A stretch of 64,000 nt of DNA from the NCBI RefSeq assembly GCF_000617845.2, contig NZ_DF820425.1, positions 6,578,741 to 6,642,740 on the forward strand, written 5' to 3'. This document shows positions 44,320 through 53,258 of this stretch, in pieces. Under the pieces are notes generated by a model. That model was given only the letters and a program-made list of their open reading frames with translations. It had not been told where the DNA came from and did not search any database. The number at the start of each line of letters is the position of its first letter. The first letter of the stretch is position 1. Made by a program: the position numbers and the translations under genes. The stretch comes from Bradyrhizobium sp. DOA9. Its GTDB lineage: Bacteria; Pseudomonadota; Alphaproteobacteria; Rhizobiales; Xanthobacteraceae.

Positions 44320-45516
44320 TCATGGACGAATGAGTTGCTGGTCATCGACGGACCAATCGTCGAGTCTCTGCACGACACAATAGGGATCCGGTTTCACGCG
44401 CACACCTGGATTCCACACGACCTGGAAACGGCCGTTTCGATCCAGCCGCGCGATCCGCGGCCAAAGATAGGTGTGGTTGTTTTCGGGATCGACACGCACT
44501 CTTCCCTGCGGCGCGTCGAATTCGAAATCCCTGAGATTGCCAAGCACCTGTTCCGGATCGTCGGAGCCGCACTTTCCGACTGCACGCATCGCCAGATGCA
44601 CCTGGAAGTAGGACGCTTCGGCGCCGGCCGTCACGGGCGCGTCGTCTCCGTATTTATGCTTGAAGCTCGAGACGAAACGCCGCGCAGCCGCCGAGGACAG
44701 GGTCTCGAAGAACGGTGCCGCGGTGATGTGTCCCTCGGCAACCTCGGCGCCCATTTCGGCAACTTCCGCCTCGTTGGTGGCGAGACTTGCTATCGGCATG
44801 CGTGCGGGGTCGAAGCCTGCCGCCCGATAGGCACTGTAGAATGCCGCCGTGCCGGAGCCCACCACGGTAGAGAAGATCACCTCCGGCGAGGTCTTCTTGA
44901 TCCGCGCAATGACCTTGTCGAAATCCCCCAGGCTGGCCTGCAGCGGCACATAGATCTCATCGAGCACCTTGCCTTTGCTCTGCACGACGAAGTCCGCCAT
45001 CAACCGGTTCGATTCATAGGGATAGATGTAATTGGACCCGACGAGCAGAAAGCGGTTGCCGTAGGTCGAAAGCAGGAAACGTGCAAGCTGGATCGAATTC
45101 TGGTTGGGCGCTGCGCCTGTGTAGATACAATTGCGCGAATACTCGAACCCCTCGTATTGCGTCGGATAGAACAGCAGGCCACGGTGGCCTTCGACGACCG
45201 GAAGCACGGCCTTGCGGGTGCTGGACATGTAGCAGCCGAACAGGATCCTGATGCGATCGAACTGGAACAGCCGCTCGGCAAAGGCGCGGTATTTCTTCGG
45301 ATCTGAAGCGGGATCGTAGATCACGGGTTCGACCGGCCGGCCGAGGACTCCGCCATTGGCATTGATCTCTTCGATCGCGAGCAAGGTCGCATTCAGCTGC
45401 GTGCGCTCGATGGCCGACGTCACGCCGGTCTGCGAGAACAGCACGCCGACCCGCCAACTGTCCGAATGGTCTTTGGCTGACACCATCAAATCACGATCGT
45501 TGGCTGCATCCGTCAA
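44320..45516 (-). CDS. amiC: AmiC-like cytoplasmic amide/urea sensor
   Basis: 398 aa from TTG 45516, with AGGGG five to six bases upstream; ATG 45486 has no ribosome site. It has the type I binding-protein fold of UrtA/AmiC (VGVLFSQTGVTSAIERTQ, FYPTQYEGFEYSRNCIYTG, GSNYIYPYESNRL) but no signal peptide, so it should stay in the cytoplasm, as AmiC does. It would sequester the ANTAR protein and release it when it binds an amide. Sequence similarity to the UrtA of the same operon suggests sensor and transporter share ligand specificity. Confidence 0.88.
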   Translation of the reverse strand: MTDAANDRDLMVSAKDHSDSWRVGVLFSQTGVTSAIERTQLNATLLAIEEINANGGVLGRPVEPVIYDPASDPKKYRAFAERLFQFDRIRILFGCYMSSTRKAVLPVVEGHRGLLFYPTQYEGFEYSRNCIYTGAAPNQNSIQLARFLLSTYGNRFLLVGSNYIYPYESNRLMADFVVQSKGKVLDEIYVPLQASLGDFDKVIARIKKTSPEVIFSTVVGSGTAAFYSAYRAAGFDPARMPIASLATNEAEVAEMGAEVAEGHITAAPFFETLSSAAARRFVSSFKHKYGDDAPVTAGAEASYFQVHLAMRAVGKCGSDDPEQVLGNLRDFEFDAPQGRVRVDPENNHTYLWPRIARLDRNGRFQVVWNPGVRVKPDPYCVVQRLDDWSVDDQQLIRP

Positions 45517-45667
45517 CGCTGCCCCTCTTCTCGCGGCGCCATATCGCGCCCTTGCGGCATCTCCAGTCTATGATGAATAATGGGGATGACGTCAACGGCC
45601 GGTTCACCGCCCGGAACGACCGCGGGCACGACGCATTTCGTTCGGATATCAACAGTCCAGGGTGTCG

Positions 45668-45967
45668 CCCCGAGACCGTTCGCGGCGCGTTGATACGTTT
45701 GCAAGAGTTGACCGAAGGATTGAGGATGGCCGCAGGAGCGTCGGCGGAATTGATCAGGCCGCCGAGGAAATGATAGCCGAGCTCGGAGACGCCGAGCTCG
45801 CCGCCTTCGTCCTCGAACGGATTTCGTTCACCTTTCCACAGCGACACGTGCACATGGCAACCGCTGCCGGTCGGCGAAATGAACGGCCGATAGCGACCGC
45901 CATGGACCCTGTCGGCTAGATCGCGAAGATTGTCGTCGAGGTCTTGCCCGTGGGCGTCCACTGTCAC
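45668..45967 (-). pseudogene. Fragment of a glutamine-synthetase-family gene
   Basis: About 100 residues match the central part of glutamine-synthetase-family proteins (GlnT/gamma-glutamylmethylamide synthetase-like): GGRYRPFISPTGSGCHVHVS, GYHFLGGLINSADAPAAI and NPSVNSCKRINAPRTVSG. The HVHVSLW segment is the metal/ATP-binding strand. There is no N-terminal third, and homology stops after RTVSG, so the gene is broken at both ends. Its 5' side abuts the intron fragment. Confidence 0.8.
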
Positions 45968-46071
45968 CCGTCTACCCCGGGCGCCGCCTGCCGCGGCAGA
46001 TACGCCCTTTCGAACGCAGCGACGTCAACGTGATGCAGCAGCGCCGTGAACCGCGGCGGCATTTTCATCCG
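45964..46071 (-). pseudogene. Fragment of group II intron reverse transcriptase/maturase
   Basis: Thirty-five residues include RFTALLHHVDV and RQAAPGVDG, the conserved N-terminal segment of group II intron-encoded reverse transcriptases (RFTALLHHV...AAPGVDGxTW). The frame stops immediately after PGVDG, where the glutamine-synthetase fragment begins. No catalytic YADD domain, maturase domain or intron RNA end is present, so it is a dead remnant. Confidence 0.75.
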
Positions 46072-46330
46072 CTGGACATCATGAGCTCCTGCTGACGCCT
46101 TCAATAGTGAAGGCAGCCCAAACCGGCGGCGGCTGCCGGAATTGAAGTCATGATGGCGGCTATGGGGTGTGCGGCGTTTCGTGGCCGACCACGGCACGAT
46201 ATGGTCAGCCCTCTCAACGAGACCTTGCCGTTCCACGGCCCGGCATTGCCGGACTGTCGAGATCGTGTCCAGAAACAATCTGAAACAACATTCTTCGCCA
46301 TTTGGCCCGAATCTTGGACAAACAAGTCGC

Positions 46331-47086
46331 ATGGCCATTCAGAATCCCAACATCCTTGTCGTCGAGGACGACCGCGAAACCCGGACGTTGATTGCGCAAT
46401 ACCTGCGCAACAACGCCTGCAACGTCACGGCCGTGAGCGACGGCCGCGAGATGTCGCGCGCCATGGCCGACCACCGCGTCGATCTCATCATCCTCGATGT
46501 CATGCTGCCCGGCGAAGACGGTCTCAGCCTCTGCCGCAAGGTGCGTTCGGAAGCGCAGACGCCGATCATCATGCTGACAGCGCGCGGCGAGGACGTCGAC
46601 CGCATCGTCGGGCTCGAGATGGGCGCGGACGACTATCTGCCCAAGCCCTTCAACCCGCGCGAGCTGCTCGCCCGCATCAACGCAGTGCTTCGCCGCCAGG
46701 CCGCCGCGCAAGTGGCGAACACGGTCCAAGGCACGAGCACGCTTGCCTTCGAAGGCTGGCGCATCGATCTGCGCCTGCGCGAATTGCGTAATCCGGATGG
46801 CGCGCGCGTCGCGGTGACCAGCGCCGAGTTCGATCTCTTGCGCACGTTCTGCGAGCGGCCCGGCCGCGTGCTGTCGCGCGACATGCTGCTCGACCTCACG
46901 CAGGGGCGCAACGCCGGCTCGTTCGAGCGCTCCATCGACGTGCTGGTCAGCCGCATCCGGCGCAAGATCGAGCCCAATCCGCAGGATCCGACCATCATCA
47001 AGACGGTGCGCTCCGGTGGCTATCTGTTTACGCCCAAAACCGAAGCAGTGGGCACGGAGGCGACCGCGGCGGTCCTGAGCGGCTGA
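46331..47086 (+). CDS. OmpR/PhoB-type response regulator
   Basis: 251 aa. Receiver: Glu-Asp-Asp in ILVVEDDRETR, phosphoacceptor Asp in IILDVMLPGEDG, switch Thr in MLTARGED and Lys in LPKPFNPREL, all intact. The winged-helix DNA-binding domain is at about 135-235 (VTSAEFDLLRTFCERPGRVL, IDVLVSRIRRKIEPNP, IIKTVRSGGYLF). The partner kinase should follow, but only a decayed fragment is there (47093), so the regulator may be orphaned. Confidence 0.92.
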   Translation: MAIQNPNILVVEDDRETRTLIAQYLRNNACNVTAVSDGREMSRAMADHRVDLIILDVMLPGEDGLSLCRKVRSEAQTPIIMLTARGEDVDRIVGLEMGADDYLPKPFNPRELLARINAVLRRQAAAQVANTVQGTSTLAFEGWRIDLRLRELRNPDGARVAVTSAEFDLLRTFCERPGRVLSRDMLLDLTQGRNAGSFERSIDVLVSRIRRKIEPNPQDPTIIKTVRSGGYLFTPKTEAVGTEATAAVLSG

Positions 47087-47092
47087 CATGTC

Positions 47093-47323
47093 GCGAGCAC
47101 TCTCCAGCTCGTCGCCGACCAGTTCGCCGACATGGGTCATGTCGTGCATTATGACGGGCCAGCTTCCGCGAGCGTCCTCGTACGGGCCGACGATTTGCAT
47201 CGCGGCGTCACCAACCTCGTCGAGAACGCAATGCGATACGGCGCAGAGGTGACGATCCGTCTCAAGATATCGGGCACAAGACTCGCCATCGACGTCGAGG
47301 ACGACGGTCCCGGCATTTCGGAT
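47093..47323 (+). pseudogene. Remnant of the partner sensor histidine kinase
   Basis: The frame after the regulator reads STLQLVADQFADMGHVV, then DDLHRGVTNLVENAMRYGAE (the N box) and IDVEDDGPGISDA (the G1 box) of the HATPase_c domain. There is no sensor region, membrane segment, HisKA dimerisation domain or G2 box. After ISDA the frame continues without homology. A large internal deletion has removed most of the kinase gene. Confidence 0.75.
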
Positions 47324-47548
47324 GCACGCAATGCAAATGCCGGTGAAGCTGCGGACGTCCATGGCAGCGCCAATGTGCGATCGACCAGTTCTCGATCGAG
47401 ACAGCCTTCTTTCCTGATCGGCCTCGAGAGCTCTTCCCGATTCGACGGGAGATCGATCATGCCCCCAGCTCGGCTGCAATGAACCGAATTGAAATGCTGA
47501 CACGAGCCGCGGACGAATGCACTCGCAGGACTCCCGCTCCCCGTTCAG

Positions 47549-47573
47549 AACGAGGCTTCGGCGAGGCCTTGTT
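47549..47573 (-). terminator. Hairpin immediately after flgL
   Basis: AACAAGGC and GCCTCGTT (minus strand) pair over eight bases with a nine-base loop and begin right after the flgL stop codon. There is no clear U-run, so it may be a weak terminator or a 3'-end protecting stem at the end of the flagellar operon. Confidence 0.4.
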
Positions 47574-48485
47574 TCATTTCAGATAACTCGCAAGATTCAG
47601 GCTCAGGATCTTCCCGAGGGCGGAATACGACGCTGTGAGTTGCGTCTCGTAAGTCGAAAGCTGCGCCGTGATGGCGGCGACGTCCACGCTGGTCAGGTCA
47701 TTCGACAGGGTCTCCGCATAACCCTTGTAGTCGGCCTGGCGAGCGCTCGCGGTCTCGATCGATGACGCGGCGCCGGACAGCTTTGCCTGCAGGGCCGCGG
47801 TGTCGTCGAGCGCCGTGCTGGCGAGATCCAGCGCGCTGGTGATGTCCGAGGACGACAGCGTCGTGCTGTTGGCCACGAACTTCAGCACGCGCATCACCTC
47901 CTCGAACGCCGAATTGTCGGCGGTGATGCCATATGACACGGTCTGGTCGGTAGCGACCCGCACAGACGCGATCTCGTTGTCCCCATTGTAGTAGCTGGTG
48001 TCCGACGTGGTGGTCGAGCCGGTTCCGGACGAAAAGCTCGTGAGATCGACCGGGGCCGTGTCGGTCTTGCCGCCGGAAAACACGTATTGGCCGTCATACT
48101 GCGTGTTCATCAGCGAGCCCATCTGCTCCAGCATCTGCTGGGCTGAGCTGATCGCCGAGTTCACCTCGGTCGAGCTCCCCGTCGAGGCGGCGCTGAGCTG
48201 GGAGCGCAGCTGCGTGAGGATGTCGGTCACCGAGCCGATCGCCGAATACATCACCTGGACCTTGCTGCCGGCGAGCGTAGCCGCGTCGATATAGGATTGC
48301 GCGCGCGTAACCGAGACCTGAAGGTTGATGACCTGCTGCGCGTCCGCACCGTAGCCGCCGAAATCGGTCGAGACGACGCCCGTCGATTCCTGGATCTGCT
48401 TGGTGGCCATGACCGACTCCACGCGCATGGCATCGGCGATCATCCTGTTCGACTGGGCGAAGGTGGCCACTCTCATCGCGACCAT
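47574..48485 (-). CDS. flgL: Flagellar hook-filament junction protein FlgL (HAP3)
   Basis: 303 aa; AAGGGG eight bases before ATG 48485. The flagellin-like N-terminus (VATFAQSNRMIADAMRVES) and C-terminal helix (TQLTASYSALGKILSLNLAS) flank a Ser/Thr-rich middle containing NTQYDGQYVFSGGKTDTAPV, the sequence typical of FlgL. It links hook-associated protein FlgK to the filament. Last gene of the operon, 12 bases after flgK. Confidence 0.92.
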   Translation of the reverse strand: MVAMRVATFAQSNRMIADAMRVESVMATKQIQESTGVVSTDFGGYGADAQQVINLQVSVTRAQSYIDAATLAGSKVQVMYSAIGSVTDILTQLRSQLSAASTGSSTEVNSAISSAQQMLEQMGSLMNTQYDGQYVFSGGKTDTAPVDLTSFSSGTGSTTTSDTSYYNGDNEIASVRVATDQTVSYGITADNSAFEEVMRVLKFVANSTTLSSSDITSALDLASTALDDTAALQAKLSGAASSIETASARQADYKGYAETLSNDLTSVDVAAITAQLSTYETQLTASYSALGKILSLNLASYLK

Positions 48486-48497
48486 AATCGTAACCCC

Positions 48498-50273
48498 TTA
48501 CGTCGACTGCACGGCGGTGAGCAGCGCCGAATACATGGAATTGATGGCCTCGATCAGCGCCGCCGCCGCCGAATATTTGTTCTGGAGCGTGCTCAGGTTG
48601 GCCGATTCCTCGTCGAGATTGACGCCGGACTGCGACGACAGCGAGTTCGCATAGGTCGACTGCGCGGTCTCCTTGGCGGTATAATCCGTGGAGGCCTGCG
48701 AAGCCTTGCTCGAGACGTCGGAGACAATGGCCGAGGCGTAGTCGGCGAGCGACCCGGTGCTGGCGGCGAGCCCGCCCGTCGATGCAAACGTCTGCGAGGC
48801 CGTCAACGCATCGTAGATGGCATTGATCACGGTGGCGGAGCCGGACGACAGCACCGAGCTTCCGACAGTCAAACTCGACGACGAGTCCAGTGTCGCAAGC
48901 TGAAGTTCGTTCGTGCCGGACAGAATCTTGCTGTTGACTGCGATGTCCGAAGCGCTCGTTCCCGTCACCAGATCGTTGAGGCCGAAATACTCGGAAAACC
49001 CCTCGCTGGTGCTTCCGGCCGAGCTCGTCATCTCGTTGATGGCGACGCCGTTGCCGGAGCCGGTCGCCGTGATCGAGAGATGGCCATCCGAATCGACCGA
49101 GGCGGACAAGCCGGAGATGCCGTTGATGGCGGTGACGAGATCGCCGACGGTGAAATAGGACGAGAGATCGAGATCGCCGTAGGAGACCAGGTTGCCGCTC
49201 TGGTCGGTGACGGCAAGCCGTACCGTTCCGCTGGCGGACAGCGCCGTGCTGCTGGTGACGGCCGTGGTTCCGGTCAGGGTCGTCGGCGCCGGCACCGAAG
49301 ACGCGCTGTTCGAGACGCTGTTCATGGTGGACGCGAGCTGCTGCGCCAGCTGGTCGAGCTGCGACTGCGCGTCCGGCAGCGTGTCGTCACGGAGCGTGAT
49401 GAGTGCGCCGATATCCCCACCGGTGATCTGGGAGGTGATGTCCACCCCGTTCACGGTGATCGCGCTGAAGCCGCTCGACGAGGAACCGGCGGCATACGTC
49501 GTGGACGCCGTCACGTTGGACGCAGCCGTATAGCTGATCGTATGCGCGGAACTGTCGACCAGTGCCTGGCCTGATTTGGTGTAGATCTGGATGTCGCCGT
49601 TCGAAGCGGTGAAGTAATTGATGTTCATCTTCGAGGCGAGGTCCTGAAGCGCGGTGTTGCGCTGGTCCTCGAGGTCGGCGGTCGACTGGCCGGAGGCGGC
49701 CATCTGCTTGATCTGGGTATTCAGATCCGCGATCTGCTGCAGATCCGCGTTGACGTCGTCGATCGAGGACGCGATGTCCTGGTCGGCGTCCGACCGGAGC
49801 TTCTGGATTCCGCTCGAGGTCTCACGCAGCTGGCTTGCAACGTCGTCGAGCGCGCTGACGACGTTGGACTGCAGCGAGGCACTGCTGGGCGTGCTCGTCA
49901 GCGACGACAGCGCCGATTCCAGCGAGGCGATGCTGTTGGCGAGTGAGGTCCCGGACGACGAATCGCCGCTGCTGCTGATCGAGCCGTAGAGCTGCTGGAG
50001 CGACGTCAGATAGGTGTTGGTGGTGTCGGCCGCGCCGAGCTCGGAATCCACGCTGACCAGCGACTTCAGCAGCAGCTTGTCCACCGTCGAAGTGATGCCC
50101 GTCACCGTGACGCCGGTACCGACGCCGTTGGTGACGCTGCTCGACTGGGTCGCGGACTTCTTGGTATAGCCGGTCGTGTCGGCGTTCGAAATATTCGACG
50201 ACGTCACGCTGATCTGCACGGACGTTGCGGACAATCCGCTGAAAGCGACCGATCGAGCGATATCGAGCGACAC
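48498..50273 (-). CDS. flgK: Flagellar hook-associated protein FlgK (HAP1)
   Basis: 591 aa from GTG 50273 (GAGGGA eight bases upstream); the frame extends further but without FlgK homology. N-terminal rod motif SLDIARSVAFSGLSATSVQI, SSNISNADTTGYTKK, and middle signatures DDVNADLQQIADLNTQIKQM and DLEDQRNTALQDLASKM. The C-terminal heptad region (SGVNLDEESANLSTLQNKYS) is typical. It joins the hook to FlgL. Confidence 0.94.
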   Translation of the reverse strand: MSLDIARSVAFSGLSATSVQISVTSSNISNADTTGYTKKSATQSSSVTNGVGTGVTVTGITSTVDKLLLKSLVSVDSELGAADTTNTYLTSLQQLYGSISSSGDSSSGTSLANSIASLESALSSLTSTPSSASLQSNVVSALDDVASQLRETSSGIQKLRSDADQDIASSIDDVNADLQQIADLNTQIKQMAASGQSTADLEDQRNTALQDLASKMNINYFTASNGDIQIYTKSGQALVDSSAHTISYTAASNVTASTTYAAGSSSSGFSAITVNGVDITSQITGGDIGALITLRDDTLPDAQSQLDQLAQQLASTMNSVSNSASSVPAPTTLTGTTAVTSSTALSASGTVRLAVTDQSGNLVSYGDLDLSSYFTVGDLVTAINGISGLSASVDSDGHLSITATGSGNGVAINEMTSSAGSTSEGFSEYFGLNDLVTGTSASDIAVNSKILSGTNELQLATLDSSSSLTVGSSVLSSGSATVINAIYDALTASQTFASTGGLAASTGSLADYASAIVSDVSSKASQASTDYTAKETAQSTYANSLSSQSGVNLDEESANLSTLQNKYSAAAALIEAINSMYSALLTAVQST

Positions 50274-50292
50274 GGCGATTTCCCTCGTTCCG

Positions 50293-50757
50293 TCAGGCGC
50301 TGCGGCTGGTGCCGCTGGAGACCGTGCGGGCGGCGGCAACGCGACCGGACGCGCCATAGGGCGATACCGCCGCGATCTGCTCGCGGATTGCCTGCATGAC
50401 GGCCTCGATCCGGCGGTTGCTGGCCTCGATCGCTGCGCGCAGACGCACCAGATTCTCGTCCATCGCTGCCCGCAGCCTCAGGATTCGCTCCAGGAGCTGC
50501 TCGCGCAGGATCCGATCCCGCACCGTCAGGCTGGTCGTGCCCGCCGCGCACTCGGCCACGGTTCGCTCGAAGATCTCCGCCAGCTTGTTCTTCTCGTCGA
50601 CCTGCTTCAGGCGCGAGGCCGGCAGGCCCTTTGCAAGCTCCGCGTTCTCCTCCGCGACCAATGCAGTCAGAGTGTCGATCAACGTGATCAGCGATTTGAT
50701 CCAGGCGTCGCCGTTCACGGCACTCGTCCTTTTGGCTTGGCCTACAGTCATGGTCAT
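50293..50757 (-). CDS. FlgN-like flagellar chaperone
   Basis: 154 aa, predicted helical. It contains ALVAEENAELAKGLPASRL and the coiled-coil run RILREQLLERILRLRAAMDE, with a basic, Ser-rich tail. Size, helical content and position directly upstream of flgK fit FlgN, the export chaperone of FlgK and FlgL. Sequence identity to characterised FlgN cannot be judged here. ATG 50751 is an alternative start. Confidence 0.65.
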   Translation of the reverse strand: MTMTVGQAKRTSAVNGDAWIKSLITLIDTLTALVAEENAELAKGLPASRLKQVDEKNKLAEIFERTVAECAAGTTSLTVRDRILREQLLERILRLRAAMDENLVRLRAAIEASNRRIEAVMQAIREQIAAVSPYGASGRVAAARTVSSGTSRSA

Positions 50758-50766
50758 CGCCCTCTT

Positions 50767-51027
50767 CTAGTTGTTCCGTTTGCCGCGGCCGCCTTGCGAG
50801 TTGCGCAGGTAAGCGCCGATTGCGGCCGTCCTGGCAGCCGTCTGCCTCATCTCACCGTCGATCTCCGCGGCTTCCCGCACGAGGCCACGCCGTGTCGTTT
50901 CCACGTCGTCGAGCAGCACGAGCAACTGCTTGCGGTCGCTGCCCTTGACGGTTGCGGCCCGTGCCATCAACCGCTTGAGCCGGCGCAGCAGCGCCTCCCC
51001 AACGGCGTTCGCTTGCTCACCGCGCAT
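50767..51027 (-). CDS. Small helical protein in the flagellar operon, unknown
   Basis: 86 aa, very Arg-rich and predicted helical (LLRRLKRLMARAATVKGSDR, RQTAARTAAIGAYLRNS). It lies three bases after flgE and nine before the FlgN-like gene, so it is clearly co-transcribed. I do not recognise a family. A second small chaperone or assembly factor is possible by position. Confidence 0.7.
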   Translation of the reverse strand: MRGEQANAVGEALLRRLKRLMARAATVKGSDRKQLLVLLDDVETTRRGLVREAAEIDGEMRQTAARTAAIGAYLRNSQGGRGKRNN

Positions 51028-51030
51028 CGC

Positions 51031-52296
51031 TCACCTCACCGCCGAAATCAGGGTGTCGTACATCTCGCTGACGGTGGAGATGATCTGGGACGCAGCGGAA
51101 TAGGCCTGCTGCGCCGAGATCATGTCCGAGAACTGGCTGGAGGTATCGGTGGTCGATTGTTCCAGCTCGCTGCCGTAGATCGTGCCTGCGCCGTTCTCCC
51201 CGGAGCCCTGCAGCGTGGCATTGCCCGACGTCACCGTCGCAGAGTAGATGCCGTTGCTGGAGGCGGCGAGTCCGCTCGGATCGGCAAAGGTCGCCACCGC
51301 GATCTTGTAGATCGCGATGGTCTGGCCGTTGGAGTAGGTCGCGTTGACGAGGCCGTCGTCACCGATCGAGACGCTCGACAGCTTGCCGTAGGACAGGCCG
51401 TCAGAGTCGATGCTGGTGACGTTGACTGACGGCGTGGTTTCGCCGGACGCATATTGCGTGAGGCCGTCGGTCTTGCCGGCGGTTCCGAGATTCATGGTGA
51501 TGGTGCTGTCCGCCGCACCATCGGTCCAGCCGGTGATCGAGACGGTGGCCGGATTCGGGCTGGTACTGGCGAGCGAACCGTCGCTGTTGAAGGTGATGTC
51601 GATCGTGCCCGAGGCCGTTCCGGTCGCAGTCGTGGTATCCGACGCCGAGGTCGGATTGGCGAAGCTCGCGCTCCAGGTGTTGGTGCCTGTCTTGGTCCAG
51701 GTGACCTGCATCGAGTTCGAGGCGCCGAGCGAATCGTAGACCGTCATAGAGCTTGTATACGTATCGCCGGTCGCGGCATCCGACGGCAGGTTCGCTTCGA
51801 TCGTTGTCTTGGTGGTGGCGCTGCCGCTGGTCGAGGCGATCTGGGTATTGATGGCTTCGAGATTGCTCGCCGACTCGCTGCCGACGACATTGCCATCGGC
51901 ATCGGTACGCCATCCCTCGAGATAATAGCCGCTGTTCTGGAGGTAGCCGGCATTGTCGGTCGTGAAGGCGCCGTTGCGGGTATAGGCGACCGTGCCGCCC
52001 GACTTGGCGTCGGTCACCACGAAGAAGCCCGAGCCCTGGATCGCGACGTCCGTGGCGTTGGAGGTCGCGGCGAGCAGGCCCTGCTGGGTGATGTTGGCGC
52101 GGCCCGAGACGGTGACGCCGCCAGAAGCGTAGGAGGTCGTATTGCTGGAGGCGGTCACGAGCGAGTCGAACATCGCCGAGGTGGTCTTGTAGCCGGTGGT
52201 GCTGGAGTTGGCGATGTTGTCGCTGATCATCGACAGGGATTGGCTCTGGGCGCTGAGCGCCGAGATCGCCGATGACAATGCGCCGGTGAGACTCAT
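51031..52296 (-). CDS. flgE: Flagellar hook protein FlgE
   Basis: 421 aa. Rod-type N-terminus LTGALSSAISALSAQSQSLS, SDNIANSSTTGYKTTSAMFD, then NITQQGLLAATSNATDVAIQ and GSGFFVV. The C-terminal EQSTTDTSSQFSDMISAQQA and ISTVSEMYDTLISAVR are typical of FlgE. It polymerises into the hook. It is Ser/Thr-rich, as are all structural proteins of this cluster. Confidence 0.95.
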   Translation of the reverse strand: MSLTGALSSAISALSAQSQSLSMISDNIANSSTTGYKTTSAMFDSLVTASSNTTSYASGGVTVSGRANITQQGLLAATSNATDVAIQGSGFFVVTDAKSGGTVAYTRNGAFTTDNAGYLQNSGYYLEGWRTDADGNVVGSESASNLEAINTQIASTSGSATTKTTIEANLPSDAATGDTYTSSMTVYDSLGASNSMQVTWTKTGTNTWSASFANPTSASDTTTATGTASGTIDITFNSDGSLASTSPNPATVSITGWTDGAADSTITMNLGTAGKTDGLTQYASGETTPSVNVTSIDSDGLSYGKLSSVSIGDDGLVNATYSNGQTIAIYKIAVATFADPSGLAASSNGIYSATVTSGNATLQGSGENGAGTIYGSELEQSTTDTSSQFSDMISAQQAYSAASQIISTVSEMYDTLISAVR

Positions 52297-52327
52297 GATG
52301 AAGCTCCGAGGAAATCAGGATGTGAGA

Positions 52328-52996
52328 TCAGGATGTGACGCCGAGGATGTTGGCGGCGCTGACCGCAACGCCGTTCACCGTGAGCGAGGGCGTGGACGTC
52401 GAAGTGTCGATGCCGGTCACCGTGCCGGTGACGGTCGTGTAATTGAGGACCGAGTTGCCGGCGGTGTCCGTCGCCGTCACCGAGATGCTGTACTGGCCGC
52501 CATCGGCGAGCTGATTGCCGCTGGAATCCTTGCCGTCCCAGGTGAAGGTGTTCGAACCCGAGTTTCCCGTCCCGGTGCCGGTGTAGACGACATTGCCGGA
52601 GGAATCCGAAATGCTGATCGAGACGTCCGAAGCGGTTGACGACAGCGAGTAGCCATAGGTCGCCGAACCGTTGCTCAAGGTCGCCGTATCGGACTTCGCC
52701 TCGACAGTGTGGCCGATGTAGTTCACCGAGTTCAGCGTCACGAGGCTCGAGAACGAACTCGCGAGGGACGACAAGTTGGAGTTGATCGACTGCTGCGAGG
52801 TGAAATTGGCGTAGGAGGTGAGCTGATTGACGAGGTCGGTGGTCGAAGTCGCATCCAGCGGATTCTGGTTCTGCAGCTCGCTGACGAGAATGCTCAGGAA
52901 ATCGTCGGATGTCAGCGTCGAGTTGGACGACGTGCTCGACGATGACGATGTCGTGGTGGTCGCGGTCGTTGCAGAACTCACGGCGGAAACGGTCAT
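52328..52996 (-). CDS. flgD: Flagellar hook cap / assembly protein FlgD
   Basis: 222 aa from ATG 52996 (GGAG six bases upstream); the open frame extends 49 codons further without homology. The conserved segment DDFLSILVSELQNQNPLDAT and the Ig-like part (FTWDGKDSSGNQLADGGQYS) identify FlgD. It caps the growing hook. It lies 31 bases before flgE. Confidence 0.93.
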   Translation of the reverse strand: MTVSAVSSATTATTTTSSSSSTSSNSTLTSDDFLSILVSELQNQNPLDATSTTDLVNQLTSYANFTSQQSINSNLSSLASSFSSLVTLNSVNYIGHTVEAKSDTATLSNGSATYGYSLSSTASDVSISISDSSGNVVYTGTGTGNSGSNTFTWDGKDSSGNQLADGGQYSISVTATDTAGNSVLNYTTVTGTVTGIDTSTSTPSLTVNGVAVSAANILGVTS

Positions 52997-53258
52997 CGGA
53001 GACTCCGGCCTTCTCTTGTTGCCGGCGACCAGTGTCGGCTCGCGGCGCTTGAAATCTGTGTGCTGATGAAACGGGTGGGCGTGCGGATTCAGGCGGGGAT
53101 TCGCGCGTGCGGAAATGGCTTTCGACACGGCAAAATCTGCCATGTGCGCGTCTTAGAAGAGCGGTGAGTTCAAGTTGATTTGGCGCGGCGGTGGCAGTGC
53201 ACTCCCTCGCCCGCTCGCGGGGAGAGGTGAAGGAAGCGACGATTCAGAGCAGAGCCGC

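Noticed and set aside
48297..49574. 425-codon plus-strand frame opposite flgL and flgK
   Set aside because: Arg/Gly/Asp-rich antisense shadow; the flagellar genes on the other strand are unmistakable.
52328..52996. Tandem repeats or CRISPR-like structure in the Ser/Thr-rich flagellar genes
   Set aside because: The repetitiveness reflects Ser/Thr codon runs in hook and filament proteins; no direct repeats with regular spacers are present.
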